From: Syntrophaceae bacterium UBA6078 | GTDB lineage: Bacteria > Desulfobacterota > Syntrophia > Syntrophales > UBA2210 | Length of the DNA: 64,000 nt | NCBI GenBank assembly: GCA_002428735.1 | Contig: DIXO01000001.1 | Location: 1-64,000, forward strand | Reading direction: 5' to 3' | Shown: positions 52,137-60,459 of the stretch, piece after piece | How positions within the stretch are numbered: the first letter of the stretch is position 1 | Layout of the letters: the number at the start of each line of letters is the position of its first letter | The notes under the pieces: model-generated | What the model was told of the DNA's origin: nothing | What the model saw: the letters and a program-made list of their open reading frames with translations, nothing else | Database searches by the model: none | Translations under genes and position numbers: made by a program

Positions 52137-52886
52137 TCATCTCCTGCTGCTCAATATCACCGGCCCGTCATCAGTGATGGCAATCGTGTGTTCAAAGTGG
52201 GCCGACAGACTGCCGTCATCTGTTACTACCGTCCATCCGTCAGGCTTCACCCTGACCCGGTACGCACCTTCATTGATCATGGGCTCTATGGCTAGCACCA
52301 TGCCACTCTTCAGCTTGACTCCCCTGCCGCCCGCCCCAAAATTCGGAACCGGCGGGTCCTCGTGAAGGTCCTTACCGATCCCGTGGCCCACATAATCGCG
52401 CACCACCGAGAATCCGGCCTTCTCCGCGTGGCTCTGTACGGCAGAAGATATGTCCCCCAGCCTGTTTCCTTCTCGGGCTTTCTCTATTCCCTTGTAGAGC
52501 GATTCTCTCGTTACCTCCATTAACCGGAGGGCCGATGCCGAAACGGTTCCAACGGCAACCGTGATGGCAGAATCTCCATAAAAACCATTATAAAAGACAC
52601 CGTAATCAAGACTGACGATGTCACCCTCTTCCAGCGACCTGTCCGACGGAAAACCGTGTACAACCTCCGAGTTGACCGAGGCACAAAGGGCGAAGGGAAA
52701 CCCCCCGTATCCCTTGAAAGCAGGTCTGGCACCCCTTTTGCGTGTTACAGCCTCCGCATATGCATCCAACTCCAGGGTTGTAACGCCGGGCTTTACTTTT
52801 TCCCGTAACCCTGCCAGCACCTCCGCCACAATAGCGCCGCTCTCTCCCATCTGTCGCAATTCTCCGGGAGATTTCAGAATGATCAT
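52137..52886 (-). CDS. map: Methionine aminopeptidase, type I
   Basis: A 249-residue metalloprotease that removes the initiator methionine. It has VNSEVVHGFPSD, LDYGVFYNGFYGDSAITV (two metal-binding Asp), GHGIGKDLHEDPPVPNFG, MVLAIEPMINEG and HFEHTIAITDDG, with the metal-binding H and E residues. It lies between secY and infA. Adenylate kinase, often between secY and map, is absent here. Confidence 0.96.
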   Translation of the reverse strand: MIILKSPGELRQMGESGAIVAEVLAGLREKVKPGVTTLELDAYAEAVTRKRGARPAFKGYGGFPFALCASVNSEVVHGFPSDRSLEEGDIVSLDYGVFYNGFYGDSAITVAVGTVSASALRLMEVTRESLYKGIEKAREGNRLGDISSAVQSHAEKAGFSVVRDYVGHGIGKDLHEDPPVPNFGAGGRGVKLKSGMVLAIEPMINEGAYRVRVKPDGWTVVTDDGSLSAHFEHTIAITDDGPVILSSRR

Positions 52887-52916
52887 CGGCTGTATCGCCT
52901 CGCAATATGGAGCCCT

Positions 52917-54224
52917 TCAGCGTCTTCGTCCAATTCGGCCCTTCTTCATGAATCCCTCGTACTGCCTGGTAAGGAGGTGAGTCTCTATCTGACCGGCAGT
53001 ATCAAGGGCCACCCCGACGACAATGAGGAGCGCCGTCCCCCCAAAATAAAAGGGGACATTAAAACGGCTGATCAGGATACTCGGCAGGACGCATACAGCC
53101 GATACGTATATGGCGCCGCTGAAGGTAAGCCTCGTCAACACAGTATCTATATACTCGGCGGTCTTTTTTCCCGGCCGGATACCCGGCACGTAACCGCCAT
53201 GCTTCTTCATGTTATCGGCCACATTCACCGGATTGAAGGTGACGGCCGTATAGAAATAACAAAAGAATATGATCAGGGCAACGTACAGCGTCTCATAGAC
53301 AATCTTTCCAGGCATCAGGAACCCCGACACCGCCTGCATCCATGGATGGGGCACAAAATTGGCTATGGTTGCCGGAAACATGATGATCGATGAGGCAAAA
53401 ATAGGGGGGATAACACCCGCCGTATTGACTTTCAGGGGCAGATGGGTGGTTTGGCCGCCGTACATCTTCCTCCCGATAACCCGCTTCGCGTACTGTACAG
53501 GGATTCTCCTCTGGGCGCTCTCTACAAAGACGATCACCCCCACAACGGCAATCATTAAGACGAAAAGAATCACAACAAAGAATATCCCCATCTCACCCGT
53601 GGACAGGAGCCTGAAGGTATTCACCACGGCTTCCGGCCCCCGGCAGACGATACCCGCAAAGATGATCAGGGATATTCCGTTCCCGATCCCCTTTTCCGTA
53701 ATCGTTTCCCCCAGCCACATGATAAAAGACGTCCCCGCCGTCAGCGTAATGACGGTCATGAGGCGAAACGCCCATCCGGGGGAGATGACGATGGAGAGCC
53801 CCGTGGGACCGGCCATATTTTCAAGACCCACCGCAATACCGAACCCTTGAATGATACTCAGGAGAACGGTCCCATATCGCGTATATTGCGTTATCTTTCT
53901 TCGTCCAGCCTCTCCCTCTTTCGATAATTTCTCGAGATGGGGAACAGCGACCGTCAAAAGCTGCAGGATAATGGACGCGCTGATGTACGGCATAATGCCC
54001 AGGGCGAATACGGACAGCGTACTCAATGCCCCCCCCGCAAACATGTCAAAGAGCCCCAGCAAAGAATTCTTCGCCTGTTCAAAAAGAGCGGCAAGGGCCT
54101 GCGTGTCTATACCGGGAGTGGGAACATGAACGCCGATCCGGTACACGGCGAGAAGGAGAAAGGTAAAGAGAATCTTCTTCTGCAACTCCGGGATCTTCGC
54201 TATGTTCTTAAAGCCACCGATCAT
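52917..54224 (-). CDS. secY: Protein translocase subunit SecY
   Basis: A 435-residue membrane channel protein with about ten spans, starting MIGGFKNIAKIPELQKKILFT and with the pore-side IPVQYAKRVIGRKMYGGQTTHLPLKVN-like stretch and PLYVALIIFFCYFYT-type spans. It forms the Sec translocon with SecE and SecG. It overlaps rplO by 4 bases, as is common. Confidence 0.97.
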   Translation of the reverse strand: MIGGFKNIAKIPELQKKILFTFLLLAVYRIGVHVPTPGIDTQALAALFEQAKNSLLGLFDMFAGGALSTLSVFALGIMPYISASIILQLLTVAVPHLEKLSKEGEAGRRKITQYTRYGTVLLSIIQGFGIAVGLENMAGPTGLSIVISPGWAFRLMTVITLTAGTSFIMWLGETITEKGIGNGISLIIFAGIVCRGPEAVVNTFRLLSTGEMGIFFVVILFVLMIAVVGVIVFVESAQRRIPVQYAKRVIGRKMYGGQTTHLPLKVNTAGVIPPIFASSIIMFPATIANFVPHPWMQAVSGFLMPGKIVYETLYVALIIFFCYFYTAVTFNPVNVADNMKKHGGYVPGIRPGKKTAEYIDTVLTRLTFSGAIYVSAVCVLPSILISRFNVPFYFGGTALLIVVGVALDTAGQIETHLLTRQYEGFMKKGRIGRRR

Positions 54225-54664
54225 TCAATAACCTCTACCCGGCCACCCGAGGACTCTATCTTCTCACGGGCGCCGCGGCTTACCGCGTTAACCTTCACCG
54301 TCAACGGATGGTCTATGGTACCCTTGCCGAGCACCTTGATCGCGTCACCGGTCTTCTTGAGGATACCGCTCGTCATCAGTCCATCGGCGTCTACCACCGA
54401 ATCCCTGGGAAACACACCCAACTGGCCGACATTCACGATAACGACATCTCTCCTGAATCTGTTGTGAAAACCCCTCTTCGGCAACCGTCGCGCCAGGGGC
54501 ATCTGCCCCCCTTCGAAACCGGGTCTTACCCCCCCGCCTGAGCGGGCATTCTGTCCCTTTGAGCCCCGGCAGGATGTTCCTCCGTGACCCGAACCATTGC
54601 CACGCCCTACCCGTTTCCTCTTTTTAGTGGCTCCATCAGCGGGTCTCAATTCATTCAACTTCAT
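54221..54664 (-). CDS. rplO: 50S ribosomal protein L15
   Basis: A 147-residue protein with MKLNELRPADGATKKRKRVGRG, the GSGHGGTSCRGSKGQNARSGGG basic/Gly region and GFEGGQMPLARRLPKRGF. It overlaps rpmD by 4 bases and secY by 4 bases, so translation is probably coupled through the three genes. Confidence 0.97.
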   Translation of the reverse strand: MKLNELRPADGATKKRKRVGRGNGSGHGGTSCRGSKGQNARSGGGVRPGFEGGQMPLARRLPKRGFHNRFRRDVVIVNVGQLGVFPRDSVVDADGLMTSGILKKTGDAIKVLGKGTIDHPLTVKVNAVSRGAREKIESSGGRVEVIE

Positions 54665-54852
54665 GCGTCCATCTCACATTCTTCCACAGAAACCAGATGG
54701 GACACCTTCCCCACCATTCCTCTGATTTCCGGAGTGTCTTTCAGGTACACGGTCTTGTGCATCTTTCCCAGTCCCATCCCCCGGAGCACCTTCCTCTGAG
54801 TTTCAGGCCTTCCGATAGGACTCTTTATCAGCTCAATTTTCAGTTGCTTCAC
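54661..54852 (-). CDS. rpmD: 50S ribosomal protein L30
   Basis: A 63-residue protein with LIKSPIGRPETQRKVLRGMGLGKMHKTVYL, the L30 core, and GMVGKVSHLVSVEE at the end. Slightly longer than the 59-residue E. coli form. It overlaps rplO by 4 bases. Confidence 0.95.
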   Translation of the reverse strand: MKQLKIELIKSPIGRPETQRKVLRGMGLGKMHKTVYLKDTPEIRGMVGKVSHLVSVEECEMDA

Positions 54853-54880
54853 AGCCTGCGCTCCCCGTCATAGATCATCT

Positions 54881-55360
54881 TCAGATTTCAGCGACATTCT
54901 TCCCCCGCAGGGCGGCTATCTGCGCCGGATCCCTCAGACTCATCAGCCCTTCCATCGTCGCCTTCACCAGGTTATGAGGATTATGGGAACCGAGACATTT
55001 CGTCAGTATATCCTGTATCCCCACCATCTCCAGGATGGCTCTCACCGCGCCGCCCGCTATCAGACCCGTCCCCTTGGAAGCGGGTTTCAGGAGAACCCTT
55101 CCGGCCCCGAAATGGCCTATCACCTCGTGGGGAATCGTCCCCTTCGCGATGGATACCTTTACAATGTTCCTCTTGGCCATCTCCATCCCTTTTCTGATGG
55201 CTTCAGGAACCTCCTGGGCCTTTCCCAGTCCGACGCCGACAGAACCATCGCCGTCTCCCACCGCCACCAGGGCGCTGAATCGAAATCTCCGGCCACCCTT
55301 GACCACCTTGGCAGTTCTGTTAATCTTTATTACCTTGTCAAGAAGTTCGCGCTCTTCCAT
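54881..55360 (-). CDS. rpsE: 30S ribosomal protein S5
   Basis: A 159-residue protein with the double-stranded RNA-binding VVKGGRRFRFSALVAVGDGDG-type segment, GKAQEVPEAIRKGMEMAKRN and SHNPHNLVKATMEGL. It is near the decoding centre and helps fidelity. Starts 25 bases after rplR stop. Confidence 0.97.
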   Translation of the reverse strand: MEERELLDKVIKINRTAKVVKGGRRFRFSALVAVGDGDGSVGVGLGKAQEVPEAIRKGMEMAKRNIVKVSIAKGTIPHEVIGHFGAGRVLLKPASKGTGLIAGGAVRAILEMVGIQDILTKCLGSHNPHNLVKATMEGLMSLRDPAQIAALRGKNVAEI

Positions 55361-55385
55361 GTTTTCCTTATCCAGACCCCACGAT

Positions 55386-55754
55386 TTATAATTTTACACC
55401 CATTTCCCGTACACCTTCTGCCAGACACTTCACCCTTCCATGATAGAGAAATCTGCCACGGTCAAAGACGGCTTCCGTAATGTTCTTTGAGAGCAGATCC
55501 CTTGCCAACATCTTCCCGACCTCCCTGGCGGCTTCGACCTTTTTAACACCCCGTGCACTTTCCTTGAGCCCTTTATTCAATGTCGATGCCTGGGCGAGGG
55601 TCTTCCCCACATCATCGGCAATCGCCTGGACGTATATGTATCTCGCACTGCGAAAGACTGAGAGCCGGGGGCGGGCTTCAGTTCCAAAGATCCTGCTTCT
55701 CACCCTCTTTTCCCGTCGTTCCCGTACTTTTTTCAATTTCTTTATCGATGCCAC
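55386..55754 (-). CDS. rplR: 50S ribosomal protein L18
   Basis: A 122-residue protein with RVRSRIFGTEARPRLSVFRS, ARGVKKVEAAREVGKML and ITEAVFDRGRFLYHGRVKCL. It binds 5S rRNA with L5 and L25. Length and position are usual. Confidence 0.97.
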   Translation of the reverse strand: MASIKKLKKVRERREKRVRSRIFGTEARPRLSVFRSARYIYVQAIADDVGKTLAQASTLNKGLKESARGVKKVEAAREVGKMLARDLLSKNITEAVFDRGRFLYHGRVKCLAEGVREMGVKL

Positions 55755-55775
55755 GGTAATCCCTCTATAATAATT

Positions 55776-56315
55776 TTACGTTCCCGCAGATTTTCCCACC
55801 TTCTTTTTCACATATTCGCCGGCGTACCGTATTCCCTTTCCTTTGTAAGGTTCGGGTTTCTTCAAATCACGTATCTGGGCTGCGACCCTGCCGACAAGTT
55901 CCTTATCTATCCCTGAAACCACCAGATTTACCTGCCTGTCGACCTTGATACTGATCCCTTCAGGCATGGTGTATTCCACCGGATCGGAATAACCGATAAG
56001 GAGTTTGAGCACCTTCCCCTGCACCTCTCCACGGTACCCGACCCCCACGATTTCCAGAGCCTTCTCGAACCCGGCGCTGACCCCATGGACGGTATTCGCA
56101 ATCAGCGTTCTCGCGAGACCGCGGAGCGCTCTCCCCTTGCCGCCATCTGACAGCGCGTTGACGCGAGCGATATTCGCCTCCAAAGAAACCTCGACACCCG
56201 CGGGAATTTCCATGGAAAGGGTTCCCTTGGGACCCGCCACCGTCATGAGGGAACCGTCCTGCTTGATCTTTACACCATCAGGGATATCTATCGGTCTCTT
56301 GCCAATTCTGGACAT
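55776..56315 (-). CDS. rplF: 50S ribosomal protein L6
   Basis: A 179-residue protein starting MSRIGKRPIDIPDGVKI, with two repeated L6 folds and the C-terminal PEPYKGKGIRYAGE. The ATG at 56315 has GGGAG 8 bases upstream, so it is preferred over the GTG two codons earlier. It binds the sarcin-ricin region. Confidence 0.96.
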   Translation of the reverse strand: MSRIGKRPIDIPDGVKIKQDGSLMTVAGPKGTLSMEIPAGVEVSLEANIARVNALSDGGKGRALRGLARTLIANTVHGVSAGFEKALEIVGVGYRGEVQGKVLKLLIGYSDPVEYTMPEGISIKVDRQVNLVVSGIDKELVGRVAAQIRDLKKPEPYKGKGIRYAGEYVKKKVGKSAGT

Positions 56316-56359
56316 GAACACATCTCCCGCTTCATCTTATCAATCATGAAAAACTGGTT

Positions 56360-56764
56360 TCACCATACATTGCAGAGAACTTCACCGCCCAGGTTCAAGG
56401 CCCGCGCCTGTTTATCGGCCATGATTCCCTTGGAGGTCGAAAGAATGGCCATCCCGTATCCATTCAAGACCTGAGGGATATCCTCACTTCCGGCATATAC
56501 CCTTTTGCTCGGTTTGCTTACCCTCTGTATATCGGTGATTGCTCGTTCCTTCGCCCCGGAATATCTCAGGTGTATCCGCAGCATACCGTGGGGATTCTGA
56601 TCGCCTTTTCTGACATCGAATCCGTTTATATACCCTGCTTCTTTCAAAACCTTCGCCAGACTCAGATTCACTTTTGACAGCGACACGTCAACATTCTTAA
56701 ACTTCATGCGATTGGCGTTTCTGATCCTAGTCAGCATATCGGCAACGGGATCGGTTATTCCCAT
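56360..56764 (-). CDS. rpsH: 30S ribosomal protein S8
   Basis: A 134-residue protein starting MGITDPVADMLTRIRNANRM, ending with KGIMADKQARALNLGGEVLCNVW. The ATG at 56764 has AAAGGAG upstream; an in-frame ATG at 56845 would read into rpsN and is not used. S8 binds 16S rRNA and in E. coli represses the spc operon. Confidence 0.97.
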   Translation of the reverse strand: MGITDPVADMLTRIRNANRMKFKNVDVSLSKVNLSLAKVLKEAGYINGFDVRKGDQNPHGMLRIHLRYSGAKERAITDIQRVSKPSKRVYAGSEDIPQVLNGYGMAILSTSKGIMADKQARALNLGGEVLCNVW

Positions 56765-56775
56765 TGTGGTCTCCT

Positions 56776-56967
56776 TTACCAGCTCGATTTTATAACGCCC
56801 GGAATCTCCCCGTTCAGAGAACGTTTCCTCAGGCATATTCTGCACATGTCAAATTTTCTATAGTAAGCACGGGGCCTCCCGCACAGAGGGCACCGGTTGT
56901 ATTCCCGAACGGAAAACCTTTTCTTTGCCTTGGCTTTTGCTATCAAGGATTTCTTTGCCACACCCAT
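56776..56967 (-). CDS. rpsN: 30S ribosomal protein S14, type Z
   Basis: A 63-residue zinc-bearing S14 with CPLC and CRIC. This C+ form is shorter than the zinc-free 101-residue type. It sits between rplE and rpsH, the usual place. Ends with GVIKSSW. Confidence 0.95.
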   Translation of the reverse strand: MGVAKKSLIAKAKAKKRFSVREYNRCPLCGRPRAYYRKFDMCRICLRKRSLNGEIPGVIKSSW

Positions 56968-56972
56968 TCCTC

Positions 56973-57512
56973 CTAATTGCGAAACGGCACGCCCATCAAT
57001 TTCAAAAGGTGACGCGCTTCGTCGTCTGTCTTCGCCGTCGTGACAATGGTTATGTTCAAACCTTTTACCTTGTCTATCTTGTCATAATCGATCTCAGGAA
57101 AGATGTAATGTTCATTGATACCCATTGAGAAATTTCCCCTGCCGTCGAACGACCGTGGTGAAATCCCCCGGAAGTCTCTGATCCGGGGAATGGCGACATT
57201 GACAAGCCGGTCAAGAAACTCATACATCCTTTCCCGCCGAAGGGTTACCATACACCCGATCGACATGCCCTGGCGGAGCTTAAAGGTGGCAATCGATTTA
57301 CGCGCTTTGGTAATAACCGGTTTCTGGCCTACGATCATGGCGAGCTCCGCAACGGCACCGTCAAGTATCTTGCTGTTCTGTATCGCTTCACCCAGGCCCA
57401 TGTTGACCACGATCTTCTCCAGACGGGGCACCTGCATGGAGTTCTTATAGCCATGTTCCTTTATCAGGACAGGAGTTACTTCCTCTGTATAATATTTCTT
57501 TAATCTGGCCAT
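56973..57512 (-). CDS. rplE: 50S ribosomal protein L5
   Basis: A 179-residue protein with KKYYTEEVTPVLIKEHGYKN, KIVVNMGLGEAIQNS and FRGISPRSFDGRGNFSMGI. It binds 5S rRNA and P-site tRNA. Normal length; 8 bases after rplX stop. Confidence 0.97.
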   Translation of the reverse strand: MARLKKYYTEEVTPVLIKEHGYKNSMQVPRLEKIVVNMGLGEAIQNSKILDGAVAELAMIVGQKPVITKARKSIATFKLRQGMSIGCMVTLRRERMYEFLDRLVNVAIPRIRDFRGISPRSFDGRGNFSMGINEHYIFPEIDYDKIDKVKGLNITIVTTAKTDDEARHLLKLMGVPFRN

Positions 57513-57520
57513 CGGTATTC

Positions 57521-57832
57521 CTATTCATCCAGCAGTTCTTGGCATTTATTACAGACGCGCACCTTCTTGCCGTCCTCAAGCTCCTTGTACCTCACCCGCA
57601 CCCCGGTATTGCACTTGCTGCACACCAGCATGACGTTGGATACATGCAGAGGGGATTCCTTTTCTACGATGCCGCCCTTCCCTTTCGCGTCGGGGCGCTG
57701 ATGCTTCTTCATCAGATTGATCTTCTCAATCAAAACGCGGTTTTTATCCTTGGTTACCCCGAGAACTTTCCCGGTTTTCCCCTTCTCTCTGCCGGCGATT
57801 ACCTTCACCGTATCGTTTTTCTTGATATGCAT
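57521..57832 (-). CDS. rplX: 50S ribosomal protein L24 with zinc-binding C-terminus
   Basis: A 103-residue protein with MHIKKNDTVKVIAGREKGK and KTGKVLGV, the L24 KOW domain. The C-terminal half holds CSKC and CNKC, a probable zinc site found in some lineages. It starts large-subunit assembly near the exit tunnel. Confidence 0.96.
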   Translation of the reverse strand: MHIKKNDTVKVIAGREKGKTGKVLGVTKDKNRVLIEKINLMKKHQRPDAKGKGGIVEKESPLHVSNVMLVCSKCNTGVRVRYKELEDGKKVRVCNKCQELLDE

Positions 57833-57868
57833 GCCATCTATCTCCCAAACAGTTACGATCCCTAACTG

Positions 57869-58237
57869 TTATACAACCTCCGGGGCAAGGGACACGATCT
57901 TCATAAACTGCTTCGCCCGCAGTTCCCTCGCAACAGGTCCGAATATGCGCGTACCGAGCGGCTCGTGTTGATCATTGATCAAAACGGCTGAGTTTTCGTC
58001 AAACTTGAGGTAAGAACCGTCGCTGCGGCCGATCTCCCGCCGTGTTCTCACGACGACGGCCTTCAGGACATCTCCCTTCTTTACCTTCGAATTGGGGATC
58101 GCCTCCTTGACCGACACGACAATCACATCCCCCACACGGGCGTACCGTCTGCGTGAACCGCCAAGAACCTTCACGCAACAGACTGTCTTGGCCCCGGAAT
58201 TATCAGCCACCGTTAAAAAGGTCTGCATCTGTATCAT
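57869..58237 (-). CDS. rplN: 50S ribosomal protein L14
   Basis: A 122-residue protein with MIQMQTFLTVADNSGAKTVC and RIFGPVARELRAKQFMKIVSLAPEVV-type ending. It faces the 30S subunit and contacts S12. Normal length and position. Confidence 0.97.
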   Translation of the reverse strand: MIQMQTFLTVADNSGAKTVCCVKVLGGSRRRYARVGDVIVVSVKEAIPNSKVKKGDVLKAVVVRTRREIGRSDGSYLKFDENSAVLINDQHEPLGTRIFGPVARELRAKQFMKIVSLAPEVV

Positions 58238-58264
58238 AACACACTCTCCGTTACCGGAATCAGG

Positions 58265-58522
58265 CTATTTTGCCTTCTCCAGTATCTCGCACACTCTCCA
58301 GCGCTTTTCCTTGCTCAAGGGACGAGATTCCACAATCACTACCGTATCTCCCAGACCGCAGCTGTTGTCTTTATCGTGGGCCTTGTATTTAGCATACTTC
58401 TTAATGTACTTGTGAAACTTGGGATGTTTGACCAGTCGCTCTGCCTGAACAACCACCGTCTTGTCCATCTTGTCGCTGACAACCATCCCTTGTATCGTCC
58501 TTTTGTTGCCCCTGGTATCCAT
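58265..58522 (-). CDS. rpsQ: 30S ribosomal protein S17
   Basis: An 85-residue OB-fold protein with GNKRTIQGMVVSDKMDKTVVV, KHPKFHKYIKKYAKYKAHD and VVIVESRPLSKEKRWRV. It binds 16S rRNA early in assembly. Only 2 bases separate it from rpmC. Confidence 0.97.
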   Translation of the reverse strand: MDTRGNKRTIQGMVVSDKMDKTVVVQAERLVKHPKFHKYIKKYAKYKAHDKDNSCGLGDTVVIVESRPLSKEKRWRVCEILEKAK

Positions 58523-58524
58523 AC

Positions 58525-58725
58525 TTAGCTCAGCGCCCCTCTTTCCCTTTCCCTGAGAACGGTTTTTACACGGGCCACATTTCTCTTCACCTTCGCAATC
58601 ATTGAAGAAGATTCCAGTTGCCCTGTGGCAAACCTGATACGAAGCCTGAAGATCTCCTCGGCAAAACCTCTCTCCTTTTCTTTCAGCTCATCAACGCTCA
58701 GATCTCTGATTTCCTTAATTTTCAT
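58525..58725 (-). CDS. rpmC: 50S ribosomal protein L29
   Basis: A 66-residue protein beginning MKIKEIRDLSVDELKEKE, with FRLRIRFATGQLE. The ATG at 58725 is preceded by GGGAG and overlaps the end of rplP by 11 bases. L29 lies at the exit tunnel and helps bind trigger factor and SRP. Confidence 0.96.
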   Translation of the reverse strand: MKIKEIRDLSVDELKEKERGFAEEIFRLRIRFATGQLESSSMIAKVKRNVARVKTVLRERERGALS

Positions 58726-59137
58726 CAAATATCTCCCTGGAAAGAACCTTCGTCGCCACGGGGAGTTTGTGCGCTGCAAGTCTCAACGCCTCACGGGCAA
58801 CGTGTTCCGGAACTCCCTCCATTTCATAGAGAATTGTACCTTTTTTGACAACGGCAACCCATTCCTCGGGAGTTCCCTTTCCTTTCCCCATACGGGTTTC
58901 CGCCGGTTTTTTCGTGACCGACTTGTGGGGAAAGATGCGGATCCATATCTTGCCGCCACGTTTCACGTGCCGGGTTATGGCGACACGGGCCGATTCGATC
59001 TGCCGTGCCGTTATGCGACCGCTCTCCGTTGCCTGCAGGCCGTATTCGCCGAAATCCACCGTGAGCCCCTTATGGGCGGCACCTTTGATGCGCCCTTTCT
59101 GGATTTTTCTGTATTTTACCCTTTTTGGTGCTAGCAT
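58715..59137 (-). CDS. rplP: 50S ribosomal protein L16
   Basis: A 140-residue protein with MLAPKRVKYRKIQKGRIKG, the KIWIRIFPHKSVTKKPAETRMGKGKG segment and VPEHVAREALRLAAHKLP. It organises the A-site and interacts with 23S rRNA. It overlaps rpmC by 11 bases and is 7 bases from rpsC. Confidence 0.97.
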   Translation of the reverse strand: MLAPKRVKYRKIQKGRIKGAAHKGLTVDFGEYGLQATESGRITARQIESARVAITRHVKRGGKIWIRIFPHKSVTKKPAETRMGKGKGTPEEWVAVVKKGTILYEMEGVPEHVAREALRLAAHKLPVATKVLSREIFDEN

Positions 59138-59144
59138 AATGACC

Positions 59145-59801
59145 CTATCCCTGCGAGCCTTTCATGTCCTTCCTGTCCGGCAGGATCTCCCCGTTGAATA
59201 TCAAGACCTTGACACCTATGATCCCATAAGTGGTTTTCGCTTCTGCAAACCCGTAGTCGATGTCAGCCCGCAACGTGTGAAGCGGAACCCGCCCTTCCCG
59301 ATACCACTCTCTTCTCGCCATTTCGGCCCCGCCTAACCGTCCCGCACACGCCACTCTGATTCCCTGAACGCCAAACTTGAGGGCCGTGGTCACGCTTCTC
59401 TTCATGGCCCTCCGGAAAGCAACCCTCCGTACCAGCTGGAGAGCGATATTCTCGGCCACAAGCTGAGCATCCGTTTCCGGCTTGCGTACCTCCAGTATAT
59501 TGATGATGATCTCCCCCGTCATGATCTTTTCGAGATCTTTCTTTACCTTCTCAATTTCGGTCCCTTTCCTGCCGATAATGATTCCCGGCCGGGCTGTATA
59601 TATGTTCACCTTCGCCTTATCCGAAGCCCGTTCAATCTCTATCCTGGATATCCCGGCATGGAAAAACTTCTCCTTGAGGTGTTTTCTGACCCGTATATCT
59701 TCATGGAGCAGTTCACTGTAGTTGCGCTCAGAGAACCATCGAGAGTTCCATGTCTTATTGATGCCCAGCCTGAACCCAATGGGATTTACCTTTTGCCCCA
59801 A
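59145..59801 (-). CDS. rpsC: 30S ribosomal protein S3
   Basis: A 218-residue protein. I take the TTG at 59801 as start: GQKVNPIGFRLGINKTW follows it, as in all S3, and GGGGAGG lies just upstream; an ATG at 59834 would add 11 residues foreign to the family. KH domain (IGRKGTEIEKVK) near residue 80. It clamps the mRNA entry. Confidence 0.93.
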   Translation of the reverse strand: MGQKVNPIGFRLGINKTWNSRWFSERNYSELLHEDIRVRKHLKEKFFHAGISRIEIERASDKAKVNIYTARPGIIIGRKGTEIEKVKKDLEKIMTGEIIINILEVRKPETDAQLVAENIALQLVRRVAFRRAMKRSVTTALKFGVQGIRVACAGRLGGAEMARREWYREGRVPLHTLRADIDYGFAEAKTTYGIIGVKVLIFNGEILPDRKDMKGSQG

Positions 59802-59820
59802 ACCTACACCTCCCCGGAGA

Positions 59821-60153
59821 TTACCTTTCAGCAAGTATGACCGTTATATGGCTCGTTCTTTTCTTTATGGCCGCCGCTCTTCCCTGTGCACGCGCCCTCC
59901 ATCTCTTCAGCGAGGGTCCCTGATCTACAAATACCTCTCGCACGTACAGAACATTCTCATCAATATTGGGATTCTGGGCTGCGTTAGCCATAGCGGATTT
60001 CAAGACTTTCCTGACGATCCGGGCGGCCTTCTTATCGGTGAACCCAAGCTTTGCGTCCGCCTCCTCAACCTTTTTCCCTCGAATCAGATCGACCACCAAC
60101 TGCGCCTTCTGTGGCGATATCCGAACATATTTCACAACCGCTTTTGCTTCCAT
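59821..60153 (-). CDS. rplV: 50S ribosomal protein L22
   Basis: A 110-residue protein with MEAKAVVKYVRISPQKAQLVVDLIRGK and the loop that reaches into the exit tunnel (PSLKRWRARAQGRAAAIKKRTSHITV). Family-typical; 18 bases from rpsS. Confidence 0.97.
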   Translation of the reverse strand: MEAKAVVKYVRISPQKAQLVVDLIRGKKVEEADAKLGFTDKKAARIVRKVLKSAMANAAQNPNIDENVLYVREVFVDQGPSLKRWRARAQGRAAAIKKRTSHITVILAER

Positions 60154-60171
60154 GTATCACAAAACCCCAAG

Positions 60172-60456
60172 CTATCTCTTTTTCAGCTTTGTTTTCCTGT
60201 CACCCGCATGGCTGTAAAAGGTCCTCGTTGGCGCAAATTCTCCCAGTTTGTGTCCAACCATATCCTCTGTCACATACACGGGAATGAATTTCTTCCCATT
60301 ATGCACCGCAAACGTATGGCCGACAAGTTCCGGAGCAACCATGGAACGACGGGACCATGTTTTTATTACCGCCCGGCCTCCCCCAGCCTCCGCGGCCCGA
60401 ACCTTTTTCAGCAGTTTTTCACTGACATAAGGGCCTTTTCTTATTGAGCGCGCCAC
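60172..60456 (-). CDS. rpsS: 30S ribosomal protein S19
   Basis: A 94-residue protein with MARSIRKGPYVSEKLLKKV and the VAPELVGHTFAVHNGKKFIPVYVTEDMVGHKLGEFAPTR-type S19 core. It lies in the 30S head with S13. Starts 3 bases after the rplB stop. Confidence 0.97.
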   Translation of the reverse strand: MARSIRKGPYVSEKLLKKVRAAEAGGGRAVIKTWSRRSMVAPELVGHTFAVHNGKKFIPVYVTEDMVGHKLGEFAPTRTFYSHAGDRKTKLKKR

Positions 60457-60459
60457 CTT

